DNA of 7,942 nt from Sideroxydans sp. (GTDB taxonomy: Bacteria; Pseudomonadota; Gammaproteobacteria; Burkholderiales; Gallionellaceae), in assembly GCA_020057805.1 (NCBI GenBank), contig JAGVFD010000139.1:1-7942 (forward strand). Reading direction: 5' to 3'. The first letter of the stretch is position 1. Each line of letters starts with the position of its first letter. Made by a program: the position numbers and the translations under genes. Positions 1-7,399 of this stretch are shown one piece after another. The notes beneath the pieces were generated by a model that searched no databases, was not told where the DNA came from, and saw only the letters and a program-made list of their open reading frames with translations.

Positions 1-235
1 ATTCCGCTTCCATTGTTTTGCGTTGTTCCACTATCGACTGTTCGGCCTGCTTCGCTGCATCAAGCTGGGCCGCAATCTGCGCTTGCAGTACACGTTCTTT
101 CTCAAGATTAGCCTGCGCTTGTGCGAGCAATTCAGCTTCCTGCGCTTTACGCTTCTCCGCCATCAATAGTTCAGCCTGCTGCGCCGCATCGCGCTGTGCC
201 GCCATCTGCACTTGCAGTACGCGCTCTTGCTCAAG
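1..235 (-). repeat. 43-residue (129-nt) tandem repeat at the window edge
   Basis: Two successive units start at nt 235 (residue 780) and nt 106 (residue 823). They share LExERVLQ, AAQ-D-AA-QAE and a following RK--EAE pattern. DNA landmarks such as cagtac at 215 and cagtaca at 86 are 129 nt apart. The second unit ends at the window boundary, so further copies may follow outside it. Confidence 0.8.
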
Positions 236-2572
236 TTTGGCTTGCTCTTGGGCGAATAACTCGGCTTCCAATACCCTATGTTGCTCAGCTTCCACTTGCG
301 CATCACTCGCCAGCGCCGCACGATGACGCGCGGTTTCCTCCGCCACGCGCGCACTTTTTCGACTGGCAGACAGCGCTGCTTCAGCTTGCTTTAATAAATC
401 ATGTTCAGGCAACTCATACAGTGCTTGCGGCAACTGCGCCTGCAACGCCTCCACCTTTTGACTTAATTCGGCTTGCACACTCGCCAAGGCAAATTGTTGA
501 TGTTGCTCGGCTTGAGTTGCCACGAGTTCCGCCTCGATACGCGCTTGTGCAGCGGCTTGCACTTGCTGCGCTGCTTCAATACGTTCCGCAATTTGCATTT
601 GCAATTCGAGCTCTTTTTCTTCGGCCGCTTCTTCTTGCGCATGCAGCTCCGCTTCCAAAACCAAACGATGTGCCACTTCCGCTTTCACCAATTCCGCTTT
701 TTCGATGCGCTTTTTTTCCGCCGCCTCCATTTCAGCCTGATGGCTGCGACTTAATGCTTCCAACTCGGCTTGTGCCGCCGCTTCCAGCTGCGCTTTCTTT
801 TCCGCTTGCGCTTGTTGTAAGGCCTCAATGCGTTCAGCAATTTGCACTTGCAGCTCCAGCTCTCTCACCTCGGCCGCTTTTTCTTGCGCATGCAATTCTG
901 CTTCGAGTGCCAAACGACGATCAGCTTCTGCACGCACCAACTCGGCCTTCTCGATACGCCGTTTCGCCGTTGCTTCAATTTCAGCGTGGCGCAATTGACT
1001 CACCGCTTCAGCCGCCTCGGCTTGCAACAAAAGCGTTTGTTCGGGCAGTTGCGCCACCGCCAATGCCACTGCTGCATCCGCTTGTTCCAACTTTTGACGC
1101 AACGATTCACGTACTGATTCAATCGCAGCTTGTTGTTGAGCCACTAATTGCTGTTGCTGTTGAGTCGCGTCTAATTCCGCTTGCAAGCGTTCTTGAATTA
1201 ATGCTTCGGCAGCTTTTTCCGCTTGAATGCGTTGCTTAATTTGGTCTTGCAATTCACGCTCGCGCAACGCTACCGCTTGCTGTTGCGCTTGCAATTCAGC
1301 TTCCAACTGAAGCTTACGTTGCGCTTCCGCGCGCGCTTCATTTTCGATTTGAAGCCTTCTTTCAGCTTCTTGAACCGCTTGGTTAGCCGCCTCTAACTTC
1401 GCTGCCGCTTCTGCTTCTACTTTTTGCAGCAGTGCTTCCTGTTGGGCTTTTTTCTGCTGCAAATCATGATGAATGGCACGGGTAATGAGATTTTCCTCAT
1501 CACACTTGACTGCTTCTTGTTGCAGACGCTGCAATTCAGCTTCTTCCTGTGCCCGTTTCGCCAACAACACTTGCGTAGTGTCGGATTTCATTTTTGCAAT
1601 TTTTGCGCGCAGCATTTGTGTCGCCTGCGCAAGAGCAGATTGCTCGGCATCTAATTGCAACATGCCCGCTTGCGTGGCGGCCTGTTCCGCTGCAATACGT
1701 TCTTGCGCCAGGGCTTCGGCTTTTTTTGCGACCTCAATTCGCTCGGCAATGCGGGCTTGCAACTCTTGCTCTCGCTGCGCCATGAGCAATTCTTTATCCC
1801 TTAATTCTTGCTCTAGCTGCGCACGACGCTCGGCTTGTTGTTTCGCGTGTTGTGCCGCATCAATGCGTTGCTTCAGCGCAAGTGCGGCTTCTTTAGCCGC
1901 CGCCTGCCCTTTTTCAACAGCGGATTTTTCACTTTGACGCAACACGTATTGCGCGTGCGCTTGCTGATTCAGTGACGATTTAAGCGCAGCTTGTTCATTT
2001 TCATATTGAATGCGCAATTGCTCTGCATCACGTGCAACCCATACCTGACTCTCCTCCAACTGTGCTTGAAGCGTCGCTTCTGCTTGTTTGGCTTGATTAA
2101 TGCGATTGGCGATTTGTGCTTGCAATTCGCGCTCGCGCTGCGCGAGGCTTTGCTCTTTTTCGCGCAATGAATTTTCCATCGCAATGCGGCGCTTCGCTTC
2201 CTCGCGCGCCAAGCGTGATGCCTCAACACGTTGTTGTTTAGCTTGATCCAATTGTTCGGCATGCACGTCAATCGACACATCCACAACTTGCGTCAATACA
2301 GGTAAATTCAATACGGGAGTTGCGATGGGAGAAGGGGTAGCTGGCGTAGGGCGTGCCACGGCGGGCGCTACGGAGACGCCCGCTGTCTTCTGCCCTTCCT
2401 CACGCAGTTTGGCAAAATTAGCCGCACGTTGCGCTGCTTCTTCTTGCTGCGCACGCATGATGACAATCGCAGCATCTTCTCGACTCATCCGATCAGGCGC
2501 AGTTTTCTCTGCTTTTTTCAAAGCAGCGTAATCTTGGCTTGTGGTGCGTGAAGTGTCGCTAGCATTCGTCAT
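1..2572 (-). CDS. Giant Ala/Gln/Glu-rich coiled-coil protein, C-terminus outside window
   Basis: I do not recognise this protein. Reading from ATG at 2572, the frame stays open for 857 codons and runs off the window, so only the N-terminal part is visible. Residues 1-68 are mixed and polar, with a likely short helix around residues 30-60. Residues about 69-91 form a Pro/Ala/Thr linker. From about residue 105 onward the sequence is almost uninterrupted Ala, Gln, Glu, Lys, Arg and Leu, typical of long coiled coil. A core resembling ELQxQIAxRI recurs at residues 149, 270, 440, 573, 656, 785 and 828. Proline-bearing breaks lie near 510 and 715-722. I see one Trp (178) and one Cys (about 357), and no signal peptide or membrane helix, so it is probably cytoplasmic unless the unseen C-terminus says otherwise. 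The start is preceded by GAG seven bases upstream and lies 20 nt after nadA, suggesting cotranscription. A cytoskeletal, scaffold or TolA-like role is possible but unproven. Confidence 0.85.
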   Translation of the reverse strand, partial: MTNASDTSRTTSQDYAALKKAEKTAPDRMSREDAAIVIMRAQQEEAAQRAANFAKLREEGQKTAGVSVAPAVARPTPATPSPIATPVLNLPVLTQVVDVSIDVHAEQLDQAKQQRVEASRLAREEAKRRIAMENSLREKEQSLAQRERELQAQIANRINQAKQAEATLQAQLEESQVWVARDAEQLRIQYENEQAALKSSLNQQAHAQYVLRQSEKSAVEKGQAAAKEAALALKQRIDAAQHAKQQAERRAQLEQELRDKELLMAQREQELQARIAERIEVAKKAEALAQERIAAEQAATQAGMLQLDAEQSALAQATQMLRAKIAKMKSDTTQVLLAKRAQEEAELQRLQQEAVKCDEENLITRAIHHDLQQKKAQQEALLQKVEAEAAAKLEAANQAVQEAERRLQIENEARAEAQRKLQLEAELQAQQQAVALRERELQDQIKQRIQAEKAAEALIQERLQAELDATQQQQQLVAQQQAAIESVRESLRQKLEQADAAVALAVAQLPEQTLLLQAEAAEAVSQLRHAEIEATAKRRIEKAELVRAEADRRLALEAELHAQEKAAEVRELELQVQIAERIEALQQAQAEKKAQLEAAAQAELEALSRSHQAEMEAAEKKRIEKAELVKAEVAHRLVLEAELHAQEEAAEEKELELQMQIAERIEAAQQVQAAAQARIEAELVATQAEQHQQFALASVQAELSQKVEALQAQLPQALYELPEHDLLKQAEAALSASRKSARVAEETARHRAALASDAQVEAEQHRVLEAELFAQEQAKLEQERVLQVQMAAQRDAAQQAELLMAEKRKAQEAELLAQAQANLEKERVLQAQIAAQLDAAKQAEQSIVEQRKTMEAE
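572..964 (-). repeat. 83-residue (249-nt) tandem repeat within the coiled-coil gene
   Basis: Two copies of a 48-residue segment lie at 821-964 (residues 537-584) and 572-715 (residues 620-667), exactly 249 nt apart. Both contain RIEKAELV, LEAELHAQE and QIAERIEA, and by eye about 38 of 48 residues match. Differences are mostly conservative (R/K, A/V, K/E). The period is a multiple of three, so the reading frame is kept, which fits internal duplication in a coiled-coil rod. Confidence 0.85.
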
Positions 2573-2592
2573 CGTTTTACTCTACTGCGTGG

Positions 2593-3690
2593 TTATGCAT
2601 TACCAATGCCCCGCGTGGGCAGCTTAATTTGTTGAGCAAAATCCAGCATACGCTGAATGGGCTGTACCGCACGGGGGATGATAGTCGAATCAATATGAAT
2701 TTCGTTCTTTCCCGATTGTAAAACTTCAGCCAAATTAACCAGCCCATTCATTGCCATCCACGGGCAGTGACTACAACTCTTACAGTTCGCACCCTTACCC
2801 GCCGTGGGCGCTTCGATGAAAATTTTGTTCGGACACAACGTGCGCATCTTGTGCAGGATGCCGTTGTCGGTTGCCACGATGAAGGTAGTCGCCTCCAAGC
2901 TTTGCGCCGCTTGAATTAGCTTGGAAGTCGAGCCTACCACGTCTGCCAACTGCACCACGGCACGCGGCGATTCAGGATGCACCAGCACTTTAGCGAGGGG
3001 ATACTGCACCTTCATGGCGGCTAGTTCATGCGATTTATATTCATCATGCACCAGACAAGAACCCTGCCACATCAGCATATCTGCGCCCGTTTGCTCTTGG
3101 ATGTAACTACCCAAATGCCGATCGGGTGCCCACAGAATTTTTTTACCCCGGGCTTTCAAATGACTCACGATGGGCAACGCAATCGAACTGGTCACCATCC
3201 AATCCGCACGCGCTTTCACCGCCGCACTGGTATTGGCATACACCACCACGGTGCGATCGGGATGCGCATCACAGAACGCAGAAAATTCATCAATCGGACA
3301 GCCTAAATCGAGCGAGCATTCCGCCTCCAAGTCCGGCATCAGCACGCGCTTTTCTGGACTCAAAATTTTCGCCGTCTCCCCCATAAAACGTACCCCTGCC
3401 ACCACCACCGTTTTAGCAGGATGGCGAAAGCCAAAGTTCGCCATGTCCAAGGAATCAGAAACGATACCGCCCGTCGCCTCGGCCAAATCTTGTAAATCAG
3501 GATGCACGTAGTAATGCGCCACCAGCACCGCGTCCTGTTCTTTCAGCATGCGCTTGATGTTCTCTATCAGTTCGGCCTTCTCCCCCGCTTCTGGCTCACG
3601 CGGCTTCTTCGCCCATGCGTGTGCTGTGCTGCAACTTGTTTGTGCGGCGTCTGGATGATCGTAGTCGATGGTAATGATGTTGTCAGACAT
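2593..3690 (-). CDS. nadA: Quinolinate synthase NadA
   Basis: Quinolinate synthase is a cytoplasmic 4Fe-4S enzyme that condenses iminoaspartate with dihydroxyacetone phosphate to give quinolinate, the de novo precursor of NAD. The protein matches the family throughout: [15 protein letters not shown] near residue 57, [12 protein letters not shown] at 125-136, [14 protein letters not shown] at 151-164, VHPESP at 237-242, VGSTS at 252-256, and [13 protein letters not shown] at 303-315. C125, C212 and C309 correspond to the three cluster ligands known from E. coli NadA (Cys113, Cys200, Cys297), and the CxxCxxC is intact. The ATG at 3690 gives 365 aa, with an N-terminus slightly longer than the E. 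coli protein. An in-frame GTG at 3726 would add 12 unconserved residues inside nudB, so I reject it. An AAAGAG-like site lies about 7 nt upstream of the ATG. The gene overlaps nudB by 8 nt. No nadB or nadC is visible here. Confidence 0.96.
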   Translation of the reverse strand: MSDNIITIDYDHPDAAQTSCSTAHAWAKKPREPEAGEKAELIENIKRMLKEQDAVLVAHYYVHPDLQDLAEATGGIVSDSLDMANFGFRHPAKTVVVAGVRFMGETAKILSPEKRVLMPDLEAECSLDLGCPIDEFSAFCDAHPDRTVVVYANTSAAVKARADWMVTSSIALPIVSHLKARGKKILWAPDRHLGSYIQEQTGADMLMWQGSCLVHDEYKSHELAAMKVQYPLAKVLVHPESPRAVVQLADVVGSTSKLIQAAQSLEATTFIVATDNGILHKMRTLCPNKIFIEAPTAGKGANCKSCSHCPWMAMNGLVNLAEVLQSGKNEIHIDSTIIPRAVQPIQRMLDFAQQIKLPTRGIGNA

Positions 3691-4132
3691 GCTGGGCTCT
3701 TTCTGGCAGTTGCAATATCGCCTCACGATTGCTGGGCGAGAAGACTTTATCGACTGCCTCTTGGTAAGGCAACCATTGGAAATTTAGATGCTCGCGGGCT
3801 GAGAGGGTAATGTCCACCTTATGTGGAAGTTGCAGACCGAACACATGCTCTGTGTTTTGTGTAATGCCCTCAGGATAGCGGTGCCGCCAAGTGGGATAAA
3901 TTTCGTAGACGTTTTGTTGCTGCCAATCGGTCAGCTTAAATTGATGGGCATCTAATCCCGTTTCTTCAACCACTTCGCGCCGCGCGGTGTCGAGCAGCAC
4001 TTCATCATCATCTCGACTCCCTGTCACCGATTGCCAGTATTCAGGATGGTCGGCACGCTGTAGTAGCAATACATCCAACGCCTGTGTGTAGATTACAACC
4101 AATACCGAGATGGGTTGCTTATTGCGCAACAT
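3683..4132 (-). CDS. nudB: Dihydroneopterin triphosphate pyrophosphohydrolase NudB (Nudix)
   Basis: NudB removes pyrophosphate from dihydroneopterin triphosphate, an early step of folate synthesis. The Nudix box is complete at residues 38-60: G38, then E44, then the R52-E53, E56-E57 and G59-L60 core, matching GX5EX7REUXEEXGU. The flanks also fit NudB: ISVLVVIY at the N-terminus, YWQSVTGS just before the box, and [14 protein letters not shown] after it, like the RHRYAPGVTRNTE stretch of E. coli NudB. ATG at 4132 gives 149 aa, the usual length. An in-frame TTG at 4150 would add six residues inside the inhibitor gene and has no support. The ATG shares its A with the preceding stop (TGATG) and I see no clear Shine-Dalgarno, so translation is probably coupled to the upstream gene. 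The neighbouring aspS is a common partner of nudB in betaproteobacteria. Confidence 0.93.
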   Translation of the reverse strand: MLRNKQPISVLVVIYTQALDVLLLQRADHPEYWQSVTGSRDDDEVLLDTARREVVEETGLDAHQFKLTDWQQQNVYEIYPTWRHRYPEGITQNTEHVFGLQLPHKVDITLSAREHLNFQWLPYQEAVDKVFSPSNREAILQLPERAQHV

Positions 4133-4506
4133 CAGGCAAAGAAAACCCAAAATGGTTTTCCCTGCAACCGCCAGAAATCTACCGTCGCATTCAAAATGTC
4201 GTCCAGCATATCTTCACCCGTGTGCTCTCCATGCAGGAGTAACACGTAACCTGGCGCGGGGGACCAGGACAGGTCGCCCAAGGCATCCGCTAGTGCATCC
4301 CAGTTATGTCCGAACCAATCAGGCGCCTTAATTGCACGCGCCATTTCTGCCAGCACCTCGCCTTTACCATGCGCTGTTGCAATGTCTGCCTCAAAACTAG
4401 TGAAACCTGCGCGTTGCACAGAATCATGTAGCGCATCGAGAGAACAATTGAGGCGATACACCCCCGCCCCGTTCGCATTTTTCAGCAAATAGCACAGGTC
4501 TTCCAT
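4132..4506 (-). CDS. Barstar-family ribonuclease inhibitor
   Basis: This 124-residue protein has no signal peptide and resembles barstar, the cytoplasmic inhibitor that plugs the active site of barnase-type ribonucleases. The family signature is clear at residues 63-81, DWFGHNWDALADALGDLSW, equivalent to the YYGENLDALWDCL helix of barstar. D70 and D74 occupy the places of barstar Asp35 and Asp39, which contact the ribonuclease active site. It is longer than the roughly 90-residue Bacillus barstar, chiefly through an N-terminal extension. It starts at ATG 4506 within TAATG, overlapping the ribonuclease stop by one base, and has a strong GAGGAG site (4515-4520) 8 nt upstream inside that gene. 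Adjacent coding with a barnase-like enzyme supports a cognate inhibitor role. Specificity for its neighbour is inferred. Confidence 0.9.
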   Translation of the reverse strand: MEDLCYLLKNANGAGVYRLNCSLDALHDSVQRAGFTSFEADIATAHGKGEVLAEMARAIKAPDWFGHNWDALADALGDLSWSPAPGYVLLLHGEHTGEDMLDDILNATVDFWRLQGKPFWVFFA

Positions 4507-4940
4507 TAGCGCGTCTCCTCGATACGTTTGAACGATTTGTAATGGTCAGCGGTGTAGTAACACTCGGGGACGATGCCACACACAATACGCCGTGCGCCGC
4601 GATGGCTAATGCCGGGTGTAGTCACCGTGTATTCGTGGTAATAGCCACGCGATTGCTTGGGCAGGATTCGCTCGAAATTACTGAATACCACGCCATCACG
4701 CGAATACGGGAAAGGCCCGCCTTGCTTGATGAGATCGTAAGTTTTGCGGCCTTCGGGCGGCAATTGCGCCAGCGTAATTGAATGACCATCCGCTGTATCG
4801 GGCGACGCTGCTTGCGCTTGTTGCCCTGCGTCTTGCGTGGAGGACTGCGAGTGATGGTGATGATTGCGCGCTTGCGCTAAAGACAAGACCAGCACCAGCC
4901 CTGCCAATACCCACCACCACACTCGTTTTCCACGCAACAT
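4506..4940 (-). CDS. Exported guanyl-specific ribonuclease (barnase/RNase Sa family)
   Basis: This 144-residue protein looks like a secreted microbial ribonuclease of the N1/T1/barnase family, which cleaves single-stranded RNA after guanosine. A signal peptide is evident: basic RGKR, a hydrophobic core with WWW at residues 8-10 to about 21, and a likely AQA cleavage site at 22-24. The mature N-terminus carries four consecutive histidines (27-30) and a Gln/Ser/Ala linker. The catalytic domain runs from about 57 to 142: FSNFERILP (86-94), YHEYTVTTPG (101-110), RGARRIV (114-120) and YYTADHYKSF (128-137). E103, R118 and H133 match the family's catalytic Glu, Arg and His. C121 and C127 could form a disulfide after export. 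ATG 4940 is preceded by AAGGAG with 5-nt spacing. The inhibitor gene follows at once, fitting protection of the cytoplasm. The target (environmental RNA, prey or rivals) is unknown. Confidence 0.92.
   Translation of the reverse strand: MLRGKRVWWWVLAGLVLVLSLAQARNHHHHSQSSTQDAGQQAQAASPDTADGHSITLAQLPPEGRKTYDLIKQGGPFPYSRDGVVFSNFERILPKQSRGYYHEYTVTTPGISHRGARRIVCGIVPECYYTADHYKSFKRIEETR
4515..4520 (-). promoter_or_regulatory. Shine-Dalgarno of the barstar-like gene inside the ribonuclease gene
   Basis: GAGGAG on the minus strand lies 8 nt before the inhibitor ATG at 4506 and encodes the Glu-Glu near the ribonuclease C-terminus. A strong site plus the TAATG overlap should let the inhibitor be translated both by coupling and by independent initiation, which would favour adequate inhibitor supply. 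Confidence 0.75.
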
Positions 4941-4942
4941 AA

Positions 4943-6748
4943 TTACTCCTTAAGAGCGACAGGCGCTTCCACGACTGCGGGTGCACGCAGACGAATATGC
5001 AGTTCACGCAATTGCTTTTCATCCACCGCGCTGGGTGCTTGTGTCAGCAAACACTGTGCACGCTGTGTTTTAGGGAAGGCAATCACATCACGGATGGATT
5101 CCGAACCCGTCATCATGGTGACGATGCGATCCAAACCAAAAGCCAAACCGCCGTGAGGAGGCGCGCCGTATTGCAGCGCATCCAATAGGAATCCGAACTT
5201 GAGTTGCGCTTCTTCTGCGCCGATGTTGAGCGCGCGGAACACTTTGCTCTGCACTTCTTCTTTATGGATACGCACTGAGCCGCCACCGATCTCCCAACCG
5301 TTGAGCGCCAAGTCGTAGGCTTTAGCCAAGCACTTGCCGGGATCGGTTTCCAAGAATTGCAGGTGTTCGTCTTTAGGCGAGGTGAACGGATGGTGACAGG
5401 CGTTCCAACGCTTGCCTTCTTCGTCGTATTCAAACATGGGAAAATCAACCACCCACAATGGCTCCCATGCCTTGCCATTCACATGGCCTTTGGCGTGACC
5501 AATCTTGGTGCGCAATGCGCCCAAGGCATCGTTCACGATCTTAGTCTTGTCTGCGCCGAAGAAAATGATGTCGCCGTTTTGCGCGCCTGTGCGTTCGATG
5601 ATGGTTTTCAACGCGGCTTCGTTCAAGTTTTTAACGATAGGCGATTGCAAGCCTGTGTCGTTCAATTGCGTGATGTCGTTGACCTTGATGTAAGCCAAAC
5701 CCTTCGCGCCATAGATGCTGACGAACTTGGTGTAGTCGTCAATCTCGCTACGCGAAATAGCGCCGCCGCTTGGCACGCGCAAGGCCGCCACGCGACCATT
5801 CTCAGAATTGGCCACCCCGGCGAACACCTTGAACGCCACGTCTTTCACTGCATCCGTCACATCGATGATTTCGAGTGTCACGCGCAAGTCAGGCTTATCC
5901 GAGCCAAAGCGATTCATCGCTTCTGCATAAGGCATACGTGGGAAGGGATTCGGCAAAGTTACATTCAGCGCATCCTTGAACACCACGCGAATCATCTCTT
6001 CCATCATCTCCATGATCTGCTCTTCAGTCATGAATGAGGTTTCCACGTCGACTTGCGTGAATTCTGGCTGACGGTCAGCGCGCAAGTCTTCGTCACGGAA
6101 GCACTTGGTGATTTGGTAGTAACGGTCAAAACCCGCCACCATCAACATCTGTTTGAACAACTGCGGTGATTGCGGCAAGGCAAAGAAGTCGCCTGCGTGT
6201 ACACGGGAGGGCACGAGGTAGTCACGCGCGCCTTCTGGGGTGGACTTGGTTAACATCGGTGTTTCGATGTCGATGAAGCCTTTGTCATCCAAGAAGCGGC
6301 GGAAGGCACGCGCGGTCTTGTAGCGCAGCAGCATGTTGTTTTGCATCTGTGGGCGACGCAGGTCAATCACGCGATGCGTCAGACGCACATTCTCGGACAA
6401 GTTTTCATCGTCCAATTGGAACGGAGGCGTGACCGCCACATTCAACACTTCAATTTCGTGGCACAGCAATTCAATCTCACCGCTGTTGATACTTTTGTTT
6501 TCTGTGCCTTCGGGACGACGACGCACACGACCCGTGATTTTCAACACATATTCGCTACGCACGGATTCGGCGATGGCGAACATGCCCGCGCGATCTGGAT
6601 CGCACACCACTTGTGCCAAGCCTTCACGGTCGCGCAGGTCGATAAAAATCACCCCACCGTGGTCGCGACGGCGATGTGCCCAGCCGCATAGAGTGACGGT
6701 CTGACCGAGGTTGTTAACGTTGAGTTGTCCGCAGTAATGAGTTCGCAT
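4943..6748 (-). CDS. aspS: Aspartyl-tRNA synthetase (class II)
   Basis: AspRS attaches aspartate to tRNA-Asp. The 601-residue protein has the bacterial layout: an N-terminal OB-fold anticodon-binding domain (about 1-105), a class II catalytic core with the bacterial insertion, and a C-terminal extension. Motif 1 lies around LRRPQMQ (130-136). QSPQLFKQ (193-200) and [21 protein letters not shown] (motif 2, from 216) follow. Motif 3 is GGLAFGLDR (533-541) with its arginine. RRRDHGG (26-32) and RPEG (78-81) resemble the Pseudomonas aeruginosa enzyme rather than the E. coli one, hinting at relaxed tRNA specificity. ATG 6748 (MRTHYCGQL) aligns with other AspRS starts. A TTG at 6775 would add nine unconserved residues. 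No strong Shine-Dalgarno precedes the ATG, and 33 nt separate it from the DUF502 stop. The last codons double as the next gene's ribosome site. Confidence 0.97.
   Translation of the reverse strand: MRTHYCGQLNVNNLGQTVTLCGWAHRRRDHGGVIFIDLRDREGLAQVVCDPDRAGMFAIAESVRSEYVLKITGRVRRRPEGTENKSINSGEIELLCHEIEVLNVAVTPPFQLDDENLSENVRLTHRVIDLRRPQMQNNMLLRYKTARAFRRFLDDKGFIDIETPMLTKSTPEGARDYLVPSRVHAGDFFALPQSPQLFKQMLMVAGFDRYYQITKCFRDEDLRADRQPEFTQVDVETSFMTEEQIMEMMEEMIRVVFKDALNVTLPNPFPRMPYAEAMNRFGSDKPDLRVTLEIIDVTDAVKDVAFKVFAGVANSENGRVAALRVPSGGAISRSEIDDYTKFVSIYGAKGLAYIKVNDITQLNDTGLQSPIVKNLNEAALKTIIERTGAQNGDIIFFGADKTKIVNDALGALRTKIGHAKGHVNGKAWEPLWVVDFPMFEYDEEGKRWNACHHPFTSPKDEHLQFLETDPGKCLAKAYDLALNGWEIGGGSVRIHKEEVQSKVFRALNIGAEEAQLKFGFLLDALQYGAPPHGGLAFGLDRIVTMMTGSESIRDVIAFPKTQRAQCLLTQAPSAVDEKQLRELHIRLRAPAVVEAPVALKE
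4946..4951 (-). promoter_or_regulatory. Shine-Dalgarno of the ribonuclease gene inside the end of aspS
   Basis: AAGGAG on the minus strand lies 5 nt before the ribonuclease ATG at 4940. The same six bases are the last two sense codons of aspS (Lys-Glu) before its TAA at 4943-4945. The site supports the chosen start and suggests that ribosomes finishing aspS can feed into the ribonuclease gene. Confidence 0.85.
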
Positions 6749-6781
6749 AATTTGAGATACAGGTGAGGATGACAAAAAGGT

Positions 6782-7399
6782 TTAATGAGTTGTATTGAGT
6801 TTAGCCACAGCTTCGGGCGTGGTGACCACGCCCATCGAGATGATGGCCTTGAAAGCCGCATCTACGCTGATGTCGAGTTCAATCGTTTCAGATTTTTTTA
6901 CGTAGAAATAAAAACCATTCACTGGGCTAGGGGTCGTGGGAACAAACACGCCGACATATTCGTCGCCCTCTAACTTGCGTGTCACTTCGGCAGGCACGCT
7001 GGTTTGAAAAGCGAGCGACCATGATTCAGCGTGCGGATAGCGCACCAGCAACACTTTGCCGAAAGCGTTACCACTCTCGGAAAGCAGCGTGTCGCTGACC
7101 TGCTTCACGCTGTTGTAGATGGCGTTCACAAAGGGAATGCGACGTAGCACCTGCTCCCACCACGACAACAAACGCTGGCCAAACACGTTGCGCACCAGCA
7201 AGCCGGTGACCAACACAATCAGCACGGTGAGAATAACGCCCAAGCCTGGAATATGAATGCCCAGCAAATTATCGGGATGCCATGCCTGCGGTAACAACAT
7301 CAACGATTGGTCTAGGATGCCAATGATAAAACCTAGCACCCACAAGGTAATCACTAAAGGAACGAGCACCAACAAGCCGGTGAGGAGATATTTTTTCAT
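6782..7399 (-). CDS. DUF502-family inner-membrane protein
   Basis: This 205-residue protein belongs to DUF502, a bacterial membrane family of unknown function related to plant COV-type proteins. Two hydrophobic segments are clear, at about residues 4-30 and 47-73, followed by LLVRNVFGQRLLSWWE and RIPFVNAIYNSVKQV, then a soluble region with VLLVRYP and VGVFVPTTPSPVNGF, all typical of the family. The C-terminal part ends with a conserved-looking VDAAFKAIISMGVV. ATG 7399 (MKKYLLTG) is chosen because it overlaps the fmdB-like stop as TGATG. An in-frame upstream codon at 7432 would sit inside that gene and adds an implausible polar leader. The gene commonly lies between fmdB and aspS in betaproteobacteria. 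The function remains unknown, and no catalytic motif is visible. Confidence 0.92.
   Translation of the reverse strand: MKKYLLTGLLVLVPLVITLWVLGFIIGILDQSLMLLPQAWHPDNLLGIHIPGLGVILTVLIVLVTGLLVRNVFGQRLLSWWEQVLRRIPFVNAIYNSVKQVSDTLLSESGNAFGKVLLVRYPHAESWSLAFQTSVPAEVTRKLEGDEYVGVFVPTTPSPVNGFYFYVKKSETIELDISVDAAFKAIISMGVVTTPEAVAKLNTTH

Noticed and set aside
121..1239. A 372-codon open frame on the plus strand antisense to the coiled-coil gene
   Set aside because: Its Pro/Leu/Ala-rich product is what the complement of repetitive Gln, Ala and Glu codons gives, it has no recognisable domain, and the minus frame is open across the whole region with a coherent coiled-coil pattern.
1..1260. CRISPR-like or noncoding tandem repeat array
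   Set aside because: The periods (129, 249, 636 nt) are multiples of three, copies differ mainly by conservative codon changes, and there are no short identical repeats with unique spacers.
1473..1937. A plus-strand 154-codon frame rich in Ser, Cys and Ala
   Set aside because: Composition mirrors the opposite-strand coiled coil; no domain or ribosome site supports it.
1969..2286. A minus-strand 105-codon frame within the coiled-coil gene
   Set aside because: It is out of frame with the continuous 857-codon reading frame and has an Arg/Lys/His-rich, low-information product.
1..2572. Possible pseudogene or frameshifted gene because no single long frame with both ends is contained here
   Set aside because: Manual translation from 2572 to position 2 shows no stop or frame break; the gene simply continues outside the window.
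5357..6037. A 226-codon plus-strand frame inside aspS
   Set aside because: It is antisense to highly conserved AspRS core sequence and has no family resemblance of its own.
6749..6775. Upstream TTG start for aspS adding nine residues
   Set aside because: Known AspRS proteins begin at the MRTxYCG segment and the extra residues have no conserved character or ribosome site.
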